From positions 1-15,426 of the forward strand of contig NZ_DKLM01000029.1 of assembly GCF_002455975.1 (NCBI RefSeq): a DNA stretch of 15,426 nucleotides, given 5' to 3'. This DNA comes from Clostridium sp. UBA6640 (GTDB lineage: Bacteria > Bacillota > Clostridia > Clostridiales > Clostridiaceae). The position numbers were made by a program, and so were the translations under genes. The notes under the pieces were generated by a model, which did no database searches, had not been told where the DNA came from, and saw only the letters and a program-made list of their open reading frames with translations. The first letter of the stretch is position 1. Every line of letters begins with the position of its first letter. Below, piece after piece: positions 6,476-12,822 of the stretch.

Positions 6476-7624
6476 CTATTTTATACGGCTCCACTTTGAT
6501 TTTACTTGTAGTACATCATCTACAATTTTTATATCACAGTTCCATAAGTAAGTTTTGACCCACAGTTTACCAGGCATTGGTTGCCAACTCTTTTGCGGGC
6601 TAATTTGAAGTTTAATTGAATCATTATTTTTCTTTACTAAATAAATTCCGCCCATAATTCCTTTAACCTCATCAACAGATAATGAAAAATGTCCTAGTAT
6701 TTCTGTATTATCCCTTAATGAGATAATATCTGGTATAGGTGGGGAAAAAGTTAATTTCATTTCGCTATTACTATCAATTCTTTTTACCCACTTTATTTCA
6801 GGATGTATATTGTTTATGTTAATTGAATAAATACAATCATCTATTTTTATTTCATCTATATCTGTATTAATTTCTATTGGTTCCATGATACCTGTATAAT
6901 CATTATTCAATTCTTTAATGTTATTAAAATAAGAATACCTAGCCAAATAGACCCTTTTAAAATTACACAATGGAAAAAGTTTAATAGGCTTTAGAGCTTT
7001 TCCATCTATCTTTACAAATATATCGGTGTGTTTTTGCTCCACCATATTAAATTTTTTTAAATATATAATAGGAAATTTATCTGGGCTCTCACTCATACTA
7101 CCTACAGGTGCTATAAGACCAAAGCTATCTAGTTTATTCTTATTCTCTTTTATTTTAAACTCTATAATTCTATTTTCCTTATCTCTTAGAGATAGATATG
7201 CATCTATCCCCTTTTCAGTTACATCAAACTGTACCTTCATGGAATCAACTTCATATAAAGTTACTTTATTCAGCAATGATTTATATCTATCTCCATGGAT
7301 TTTTAGTCCCTTTGTATAGTAAATATCTGATTCACTATCATGTCTTCCAATAAGCACAATGTAATAAATGAAATTTTCTTGTTTAACTTCCTGTAATTCT
7401 ATAGCTTTATAAGTAGTATCTCCCTGAAAATCAATTAAGCAAAGCTTCTCAATCATCACTTGCTCATCTTTAAATTTAATTATTGGATAAATATATTTCT
7501 TCTTTCCTATCTCATAAATTGAGGGACTATTCGCTTTATCACCTAAGTACTTTTCTTCATTAATCGGATTGTTTTCAGGAACCATAAAGATTGGACAAAT
7601 TTTTGAAATTAACCTTCCTATCAC
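6476..7624 (-). CDS. Protein of unknown function, partner of the TetR regulator
   Basis: This 382-aa protein has no family I can name. It has no signal peptide, membrane helix or obvious catalytic motif, and looks soluble and beta-rich: many short alternating strands (KYIYPIIKF, FIYYIVLIG, IFVKIDGKAL, RVYLARYSYF, KLTFSPPIPD, HFSLSVDEVKGIMGGIYLV) separated by charged turns, and it ends in a Trp-rich region (SWQPMPGKLWVKTYLWNCD). Lipocalin-like or carotenoid-1,2-hydratase-like folds can look like this, but that is speculation. The start is a GTG preceded by AAAGGAG at 7634-7640. It lies 79 bp after the TetR gene on the same strand with no hairpin between, so it is probably cotranscribed with and controlled by that regulator. 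Confidence 0.75.
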   Translation of the reverse strand: MIGRLISKICPIFMVPENNPINEEKYLGDKANSPSIYEIGKKKYIYPIIKFKDEQVMIEKLCLIDFQGDTTYKAIELQEVKQENFIYYIVLIGRHDSESDIYYTKGLKIHGDRYKSLLNKVTLYEVDSMKVQFDVTEKGIDAYLSLRDKENRIIEFKIKENKNKLDSFGLIAPVGSMSESPDKFPIIYLKKFNMVEQKHTDIFVKIDGKALKPIKLFPLCNFKRVYLARYSYFNNIKELNNDYTGIMEPIEINTDIDEIKIDDCIYSININNIHPEIKWVKRIDSNSEMKLTFSPPIPDIISLRDNTEILGHFSLSVDEVKGIMGGIYLVKKNNDSIKLQISPQKSWQPMPGKLWVKTYLWNCDIKIVDDVLQVKSKWSRIK

Positions 7625-7703
7625 TTATATGCATCTCCTTTAAACTTTTGAAATATATTAGGATCATTTTTATTATTTAATTTTTAAAATCTAATATTTT
7701 GTA

Positions 7704-8291
7704 TTACTGAACTAGTAGTTTATATAGATATTTTAGATTTGATAAAATTATTGCTTTGGTTTCCTCCCTTGTGTTTATAAAACTTCGATTATTAATCCAT
7801 TTACACAATTCCCCATGCAAATAACTATGCAGTATATTTCCAATGGAATTTGCTCTTTCATTTGAAATGTTTTTATTACTCATTTTTATAAAATCTGAAA
7901 ATCCCTCCCCTGGTTTATTTAATATTTTATTAACTTCAGAAGAAGGGTTTCCACCTATAGACTCAAGCCATATAAATCTATACCATCCCGGATGTTCCAT
8001 AGAAAAATCAATTAAATTGGATAAAATTAAGAAAAACTTTTCTTCATCATCCTTTTCATTACTCAAACCATTACTTGAATAATCCATCATTATAAGAAGT
8101 ACCTGACCAAGTGCTTCCCAAAATATTTCATCCAGACTACTAAAATAGTTATATAAATTTGTATGCGCACACCCAACTTTTTTAGCAATATCTCTTAAAG
8201 TTACATCCTTTGTTCCTTCAGTTTTATCAATTAAGTTTAATGTAGTTTCTAAAATAATTTCCTTACTTACACGTTTTTTATCATTCCTCAA
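7704..8291 (-). CDS. TetR/AcrR-family transcriptional regulator
   Basis: This is a TetR-type repressor of about 195 aa. Residues 10-52 form the DNA-binding domain, with the conserved pattern TLRDIAKKVGCAHTNLYNYF at residues 31-50 and SSLDEIFWEAL after it. The all-helical C-terminal part, which should bind a ligand and dimerise, is poorly conserved as usual; the ligand is unknown. The frame is open to an ATG at 8315, but that codon lies inside the operator repeats, only about 14 nt after the predicted transcription start, and has no ribosome binding site. A TTG at 8291 follows AAAGGGG (8298-8304) at good spacing and is preferred. The regulator precedes the 382-aa gene and probably represses both. 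Confidence 0.88.
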   Translation of the reverse strand: MRNDKKRVSKEIILETTLNLIDKTEGTKDVTLRDIAKKVGCAHTNLYNYFSSLDEIFWEALGQVLLIMMDYSSNGLSNEKDDEEKFFLILSNLIDFSMEHPGWYRFIWLESIGGNPSSEVNKILNKPGEGFSDFIKMSNKNISNERANSIGNILHSYLHGELCKWINNRSFINTREETKAIILSNLKYLYKLLVQ

Positions 8292-8308
8292 TTTAGCCGC
8301 CCCTTTCA

Positions 8309-8334
8309 TTACCATTGGTAATTACCATCGGTAA
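8309..8334. promoter_or_regulatory. Tandem palindromic operator of the TetR regulator
   Basis: Two adjoining 13-bp palindromes, TTACCATTGGTAA (8309-8321) and TTACCATCGGTAA (8322-8334), differ by one base. They lie directly after the -10 box and cover the predicted start of transcription, the usual place for a TetR self-repression site. Two side-by-side copies suggest two dimers bound. Confidence 0.75.
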
Positions 8335-8335
8335 T

Positions 8336-8364
8336 ATTGTACCAACATTTTCATATCTTGTAAA
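8336..8364 (-). promoter_or_regulatory. Promoter of the TetR/382-aa protein unit
   Basis: On the minus strand TTTACA (8359-8364) and TACAAT (8336-8341) are separated by exactly 17 bp. Each matches the vegetative sigma consensus in five of six bases. Predicted transcription start is near 8329, inside the operator. Confidence 0.75.
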
Positions 8365-8476
8365 TAAAATCAACCATAATCTTCTTTATACGTTTTTTAA
8401 AGCTTCTCTTAAAAGTAGTACACTTCTTATTAAACCTGCTTTATTGTTTATACTAATATATTGCTAAAAAAATAAT

Positions 8477-8520
8477 GGACTATCTCAAAATAAAAATCAC
8501 TTTTTATTTTAAGATAGTCC
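8477..8520 (-). terminator. Terminator-like 20-bp hairpin
   Basis: Arms 8477-8496 (starting GGACTATCTC) and 8501-8520 pair with a single mismatch around a 4-nt loop. On the minus strand the stem is followed within a few bases by a run of seven T, so it probably stops transcripts coming from the peptidase gene. Confidence 0.65.
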
Positions 8521-8552
8521 CCTTATATATCTTTATTAATTTTATAAATATC

Positions 8553-8659
8553 AGGGACGGTTCATCAAAATATTTAAGTTTTATTGTACTGTTTAGAAAA
8601 ATTCTAAGCAACTATTTATATGTAATTTAAAATACAATAAAATATAATGAACCGTCCCT
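8553..8659. mobile_element. MITE-like element, copy 1
   Basis: This 107-bp element has perfect 13-bp terminal inverted repeats, AGGGACGGTTCAT (8553-8565) and its complement (8647-8659), plus an inner inverted pair TTTTATTGTA/TACAATAAAA (8579-8588, 8633-8642), so the whole element can fold on itself. It encodes nothing. A second copy at 11636-11742 has the same length and orientation and differs at only two bases. The eight bases before it, TAAATATC, are also shared with the other copy. No transposase that could move it lies in the window. Confidence 0.8.
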
Positions 8660-8726
8660 TAATTTCAACTGTATTATAATTAACTTTATCATTTGATTAA
8701 TTACAATAATCCCCTAAAATTCAAAC

Positions 8727-8757
8727 TAAGGGAACTTCCAAAATTGAAGTTCCCTTA
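8727..8757 (-). terminator. Probable terminator of the peptidase gene
   Basis: TAAGGGAACTTC (8727-8738) pairs perfectly with 8746-8757 around a 7-nt loop, about 100 bp after the peptidase stop. The tail on the minus strand (GTTTGAATTTT) is only moderately T-rich. Confidence 0.55.
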
Positions 8758-8857
8758 AAAATATAATTAATATTTAGATTATATTTCACTCTTAATCTTA
8801 CAAACAAATCCGCATATAATGCATACCCAACTATTTATTTTTCCCAGAGAATAAAGC

Positions 8858-10813
8858 CTAAACATGTTTTACAAACCAATCAAGATTTTGTTCCATTATT
8901 GCTTTATTAAGTCCGGGTTTATCAGGACCGTGCCCCATTCCCTTAAATACCACAAGTTCACTTTCCACTTCTAAATCTTGTAGCCCTCTATAAAGTTCAT
9001 ATGCATTTGGAACAGGCACCCTCTTATCATTATCACCATGTTGTATAAGGGTTGGTGTGCAAGCATTTTTTATATAGGTCATAGGAGAAGTTTTTGCATA
9101 TATTTCTGGATCATTCCATGGTGTAGATCCTAGATATGATCTAGTAAACGTTGTTATGTCCGTATTTACATAGTAGGTAGTCCAGTTACTTATGCCTGCT
9201 CCTACAGAGATTGCTTTGAATCGATTGCTAAAGGTTGCGCAGAAGGCTGAGATGTATCCCCCTTGACTCCAACCCATTACTCCAACTCTTTCACTGTCTA
9301 TTATGCCTTTTTCTATTAGATTATCTACTCCTGAAATAACATCCTCGTAATCTCCTACCCCAAGCATTCTAAAATTAGATGTTAAGAACTTATTCCCATA
9401 GCCTGAGCTTCCCCTATAATTAGGCTCAAGAACAACAAAGCCCCTTTCCACAAACTGCTCAATTGGGTAGAGTTTATTCATATTATGGATAGGGAATGAC
9501 GCCCATGTTGGTCCACCATGTATAACTACCAAAAGTGGATACTTTTTATTAGGATCATAATCATGAGGCTTGGATAAAACTCCTTCTATCTCAAGACCCT
9601 CCTTGGTACTCCAGGTTATAATTTCTTTTTTACTCAATAGTTTATTCTCGTATACCCTGCTTTCATTGGTTACTTGTACTGAGTTTATATAAACCTCAGC
9701 TGCCTTATTTTTTTCTATTTTAATATAGGCTATATTTTCACCATCAGAGGTACTATCTGCATCGACTATAAAACATTCATCCTTTCTATAGATTGAAGAG
9801 ATTTCGCCCTTTTCAGAAACCACTCCAATTCGATAGTTTGCTCGATCCTGCCATGTTACAAGGATTCCTTTACTTGTCCATTTAATAGGTGTAACACTTC
9901 TATCAAATTCAGATAACCTCATTATGGTTTCTTCTTTTTCAAGATCATATATCTCTAAAATATAATCTTCCCAGACTTTCCACTTGTAACATTCCGATCC
10001 TCTTGGAGTTTTAGCAAATACAATCTTATTTCCATCTGGAGAGAATGCAATATTCGAACTAAAAATTCCAGTAATATTGAGCTTTCTAAACTTTTTAGTA
10101 GAAATATCCAAGAGATATACATTTGCTTCTTGATCTATTATATCCCCTGTTGGAGTACATATAAGTGCAGCTTTTTTTCCATCCGGTGATAGTTGAAAAC
10201 CACGTATGCTAAAATCCTTTGGATTTGTTATGTCCACTTTAACATCCTTTGGTTCCTCCTTTTCACCTTTTTTCTTATTACTTTGTTCCTTAAATGATTC
10301 AATTGCTTCTTTTATGTCTACATAGCATAAATAATCATTCTTATATTCTTTATCAACATATTTAAATTCTCCATAAGTCTCTTTACGTTTTTTTAACTCC
10401 TCTGAGTCATCTTCCGTAGTGGTATAGTATATTCCCTTGCCATCAGGCGACCATATAAAGCTGTTTACACCTTCCTTGGAATTTGTGATCTGAATTCCAT
10501 TGAACTCGTCAAAGGTTTTCAAAATAACTTGCTTTCGAAGCTTTTCTTTTTCACCTATCTCTACAATATACGCTAAATATCTCTTATCTGGAGCCCATGC
10601 TGGGCTGCTACTTTCAGATTTACCTATTGTGATTGGATAATGCTTTTGCCCATCTATTTCATAAATCCACACATGATTTCTGTATGCATTTTCAGCTAAA
10701 TCAGAAGTCCTTTTAACATATGAAAGAACCTTTCCTTCTTTACCAATGCTTATTGATTCAAGCCATGGCATTTGTGCTAGCTGCTCAATTGAAGTATAGC
10801 TTGTCTTATTCAT
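8858..10813 (-). CDS. S9-family serine peptidase (prolyl oligopeptidase/acylaminoacyl peptidase type)
   Basis: This 651-aa enzyme has the two-domain plan of S9 peptidases, which cut short peptides or release blocked N-terminal residues. Residues 1-390 form a beta-propeller with WD40-like/PD40 repeats (SPDGKKAALI, SPDGNKIVFA and similar). Residues 400-651 are the alpha/beta hydrolase domain: HGGP (432-435) for the oxyanion hole, NYRGSSGYG (about 465-473), GWSQGG with nucleophile Ser516, Asp596 in HGDNDKRVP, and His628 in GMGHG. The triad is complete and length is normal. No signal peptide is present, so it should act in the cytosol on imported or recycled peptides. Between propeller blades lies a Lys/Glu-rich segment (SNKKKGEKEEPKD). 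GAGAGGATGA precedes the ATG. It stands as a single gene between the two MITE-like copies. Confidence 0.93.
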   Translation of the reverse strand: MNKTSYTSIEQLAQMPWLESISIGKEGKVLSYVKRTSDLAENAYRNHVWIYEIDGQKHYPITIGKSESSSPAWAPDKRYLAYIVEIGEKEKLRKQVILKTFDEFNGIQITNSKEGVNSFIWSPDGKGIYYTTTEDDSEELKKRKETYGEFKYVDKEYKNDYLCYVDIKEAIESFKEQSNKKKGEKEEPKDVKVDITNPKDFSIRGFQLSPDGKKAALICTPTGDIIDQEANVYLLDISTKKFRKLNITGIFSSNIAFSPDGNKIVFAKTPRGSECYKWKVWEDYILEIYDLEKEETIMRLSEFDRSVTPIKWTSKGILVTWQDRANYRIGVVSEKGEISSIYRKDECFIVDADSTSDGENIAYIKIEKNKAAEVYINSVQVTNESRVYENKLLSKKEIITWSTKEGLEIEGVLSKPHDYDPNKKYPLLVVIHGGPTWASFPIHNMNKLYPIEQFVERGFVVLEPNYRGSSGYGNKFLTSNFRMLGVGDYEDVISGVDNLIEKGIIDSERVGVMGWSQGGYISAFCATFSNRFKAISVGAGISNWTTYYVNTDITTFTRSYLGSTPWNDPEIYAKTSPMTYIKNACTPTLIQHGDNDKRVPVPNAYELYRGLQDLEVESELVVFKGMGHGPDKPGLNKAIMEQNLDWFVKHV

Positions 10814-10957
10814 AAATTCTCATCCTCTCATTATCGTAAGATTTGTGTTACAATAAACGATATTTGGAAAATTTGGCACTTACTTTAATTGTATCGTATA
10901 TTTCAGATTTTTAGAACTATTCAAATTATTTTATAATTTTTTTTGCAAGCTTTTAAT

Positions 10958-11041
10958 TTACTCATCAACTTTAAAAAATCCTAATGTTGTAATGTTCTCA
11001 CTATCAATGTATCTATTCATGCTATTACTTAATTCAGTCAT
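10958..11041 (-). CDS. Possible 27-aa ORF overlapping the end of a GNAT gene
   Basis: An ATG at 11039-11041 overlaps the last codons of the acetyltransferase gene ending at 11034 and opens a 27-codon frame (MTELSNSMNRYIDSENI, then TTLGFFKVDE). The composition looks protein-like, but there is no good ribosome binding site. It could be the start of a gene lost by deletion, a translationally coupled peptide, or chance. Confidence 0.2.
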   Translation of the reverse strand: MTELSNSMNRYIDSENITTLGFFKVDE

Positions 11042-11588
11042 ATTCACATAAATATTTCTTTAGCGACTGCTCCATATTCCTTTTCATTAACAGCATATCT
11101 GCTAAAAATATATCTACTGGCATTCTACCGCCCATTTGATATTCTTGTCTGGTGACCTGTGCACCAAATTTACGATAAAACTGATTTGATGGTGCATAGT
11201 GATTATTATATACTACTATCTTTTCCATACCCTTAGTCATATAAAAATCTAACGTGTAAATAATCATCATAAGCGAAATTCCTCTGTTTCTTTGGCCAGG
11301 ATATACCCAAAGACCGTTCAACTCTATACCTTTCTCAGGTATATCGAAACTTTCAGCAAAACTGCTAAAGGCAACACCAAGCATCTTGTCATCTTCAAAT
11401 GCTCCAATTGACAAACGAATATCATTGTTTTCTTTAGCTGCATTCATCCAATCTACCCAAAAATCCAATTCTTTTGAAAGTGAAAGAGTGTTTTCAGCCT
11501 TACCGGCTAATTCTTCTGTCCAGCACAAAATCTTCAATTCCATTGCTTGTTTCATATCTGTTTCCGTTAATTGCCTAATTTTAATCAT
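11034..11588 (-). CDS. GNAT-family N-acetyltransferase
   Basis: This 184-aa cytosolic protein is a GCN5-related acetyltransferase, which moves an acetyl group from acetyl-CoA to an amine. The acetyl-CoA-binding core is visible as LNGLWVYPGQRNRGISLMMI, where QRNRGI (99-104) is the pyrophosphate loop, followed by a beta-4/beta-5 splay (MEKIVVYNN) and the helix APSNQFYRKFGAQ (132-144), typical of motif B. Length is usual for the family; the substrate cannot be predicted. The ATG at 11588 is the only usable start before an upstream in-frame stop, yet its upstream GGGGGT abuts the start codon, so initiation may be weak. The MITE-like copy 2 lies 48 bp upstream and may supply its promoter. Confidence 0.85.
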   Translation of the reverse strand: MIKIRQLTETDMKQAMELKILCWTEELAGKAENTLSLSKELDFWVDWMNAAKENNDIRLSIGAFEDDKMLGVAFSSFAESFDIPEKGIELNGLWVYPGQRNRGISLMMIIYTLDFYMTKGMEKIVVYNNHYAPSNQFYRKFGAQVTRQEYQMGGRMPVDIFLADMLLMKRNMEQSLKKYLCEYD

Positions 11589-11609
11589 ACCCCCATCTTC
11601 TAATTGAAT

Positions 11610-11635
11610 GATATTTATTTCATCTTGTAAATATC
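11610..11635. promoter_or_regulatory. Inverted repeat in the GNAT leader
   Basis: GATATTTA (11610-11617) and TAAATATC (11628-11635) form a perfect 8-bp inverted repeat with a 10-bp spacer between the GNAT start and the MITE-like copy. The right half also precedes copy 1, so it may belong to the element or reflect its insertion preference rather than be an operator. Confidence 0.35.
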
Positions 11636-11742
11636 AGGGACGGTTCATCAAAATATTTAAGTTTTATTGTACTGTTTAGAAAAATTTTAAACAACTATTT
11701 ATATGTAATTTAAAATACAATAAAATATAATGAACCGTCCCT
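11636..11742. mobile_element. MITE-like element, copy 2
   Basis: The same 107-bp element as at 8553-8659, with identical 13-bp terminal inverted repeats (11636-11648, 11730-11742). It differs from copy 1 by two bases in the middle (TTCTAAGCAA in copy 1, TTTTAAACAA here). On the minus strand it carries a promoter-like pair reading toward the GNAT gene. Confidence 0.8.
11666..11694 (-). promoter_or_regulatory. Outward promoter-like sequence inside MITE-like copy 2
   Basis: On the minus strand TTGTTT (11689-11694) and TACAAT (11666-11671) are 17 bp apart, directed at the GNAT start at 11588. In copy 1 the matching -35 is TTGCTT. The -10 is good and the -35 is only partial. Confidence 0.4.
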
Positions 11743-11753
11743 AATATTATTAA

Positions 11754-11773
11754 AGGGAAGCTTGAGCTTCCCT
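11754..11773 (-). terminator. Terminator of the RimJ/RimL-like GNAT gene
   Basis: AGGGAAGC pairs with GCTTCCCT around TTGA, about 57 bp after the stop of the minus-strand gene ending at 11830. On the minus strand the stem is followed by TTTAATAATATT, a modest T-rich tail. Confidence 0.6.
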
Positions 11774-11829
11774 GAGTTCTTATAACAATATTGCTTGGCA
11801 TCACGTTCATATACTTATAGTATATAAAT

Positions 11830-12405
11830 TTAAAACTGTCTTTCTTTATAATTTTTATGGTATTCTCGCTCTAAAATACTAAAATAAAATTGATCCACCC
11901 ACTTACCTCCACATTTATACTCTTCTCTAAATACGCCCTGTTTTGACATTCCTGCTTTTTGCATTACAAATGCTGACTTGAGATTGTCAGAGTGGCACAT
12001 ACCTATAACTTTATGGGCATTTAGCTCATTAAATGCAAAGGATATTAAAAGATTTGCACTTTCTAAACAATATCCATTACCTTGAAACTCTGGTAAGATA
12101 ACATATCCAATTTCCCAGCTTTTACGTGTAGAACTACATTGCCATATATAAGCTGCTCCCATCTGTGCACTATCTGAACTTCGCTTAATAATGAAGTCAA
12201 AAACATCACTTTCCTCAATTCTTTTAGTAAACCTTTCTCGAATGAGTTCCTTGTTAGTTTCAACATATTCTTCATAGCACCATAACTCTGAATTACTTTC
12301 TTCATCACATATAAAATCCATATGTTCCTTTGTTACAGGAACAAGTTCAATAGTTTTACCTTTTAACATATGATGAATTTGTTTTTTTATATATTCATTC
12401 CCCAT
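11830..12405 (-). CDS. GNAT-family acetyltransferase, RimJ/RimL-like
   Basis: This 191-aa protein belongs to the RimJ/RimL-type branch of GNAT acetyltransferases, which acetylate N-terminal amines of proteins, or small amines and drugs. The signature block is complete: WEIGYVILPEFQGNGYCLES (about residues 97-116) with the acetyl-CoA loop QGNGY (108-112), then AFNELNAHKVIGMCHSDNLK, SAFVMQKAGM, and a C-terminal GGKWVDQFYFSILEREY. Length is typical. The frame is open to an ATG at 12423, but a TATAAT box (12424-12429) abuts that codon and no ribosome binding site precedes it; GGGGAG sits correctly before the ATG at 12405, which is preferred. The gene appears monocistronic, with its own terminator. 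Confidence 0.88.
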   Translation of the reverse strand: MGNEYIKKQIHHMLKGKTIELVPVTKEHMDFICDEESNSELWCYEEYVETNKELIRERFTKRIEESDVFDFIIKRSSDSAQMGAAYIWQCSSTRKSWEIGYVILPEFQGNGYCLESANLLISFAFNELNAHKVIGMCHSDNLKSAFVMQKAGMSKQGVFREEYKCGGKWVDQFYFSILEREYHKNYKERQF

Positions 12406-12476
12406 CTTTCTCCCCACTTTCATATTATATAAGCAATCTTTTCTTCACAATTTATTACTCATAGTTATTTAACAGT

Positions 12477-12503
12477 ATTATACAATATAGAAATTAATGT
12501 CAA
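12477..12503 (-). promoter_or_regulatory. Possible promoter of the RimJ/RimL-like gene
   Basis: On the minus strand a perfect TTGACA (12498-12503) is followed by TATAAT (12477-12482) with a short 15-bp spacer; AATACT, 18 bp from the same -35, is the alternative -10. The leader would be about 65 nt. A second TATAAT lies at 12424-12429. Confidence 0.5.
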
Positions 12504-12733
12504 CACTAGCCTTAAGCATAATTCTCTATCGCGTCAGTAGCAAAATATCGTCATGTACAATTAAAGTTAGTTAGATATTAATAATTAAAGATTCAGCATT
12601 TTGTTAATCCATATAAAAATTTTTAAGTTCATCTTTCTAAATTGTTCTCTTATAAATATTAAAGCTACAATATTTGATTAAAGTATAAAGGAAAATATGA
12701 AGTAATAATATGTAAAGTTTAACTAATAAAATC

Positions 12734-12762
12734 TTTAATTAATATAAAAAAAATACTATACT
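12734..12762 (+). promoter_or_regulatory. Possible promoter of the DUF4317 gene
   Basis: TTTAAT (12734-12739) and TATACT (12757-12762) are 17 bp apart, about 60 bp before the ATG. The -10 is good and the -35 weak; the surroundings are very AT-rich. Confidence 0.4.
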
Positions 12763-12822
12763 TAATAATAATATGTTAATTAATGACTACAAATAGAAAA
12801 GGCTAAATTAGGGGGTTTATAT

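Larger units (their letters stand above)
8365..8857. other. Gap between TetR promoter and peptidase gene
   Basis: No gene is visible. The stretch holds three hairpin-forming sequences in a row: a 20-bp stem (8477-8520), the first 107-bp MITE-like element (8553-8659) and a 12-bp stem (8727-8757). All lie downstream of the minus-strand peptidase gene. Confidence 0.7.
12424..12822. other. Divergent intergenic region
   Basis: This 399-bp gap separates the minus-strand GNAT gene from the plus-strand DUF4317 gene and should hold promoters for both. Beyond the two promoter candidates, I see no gene, RNA or strong hairpin in the middle part (12505-12720). Confidence 0.6.

Noticed and set aside
7026..7319. 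97-codon open frame on the plus strand inside the 382-aa gene
   Set aside because: Antisense to a gene with a good ribosome binding site and clear operon context; Phe/Leu/Ser-rich composition is typical of a shadow frame.
10840..10930. Promoter of the S9 peptidase
   Set aside because: TACAAT-like boxes occur but the only -35 at correct spacing (TTCTAA) is too weak to claim.
12063..12308. 81-codon minus-strand frame inside the RimJ/RimL-like gene
   Set aside because: Out-of-frame overlap with a complete GNAT domain; no independent start signal.
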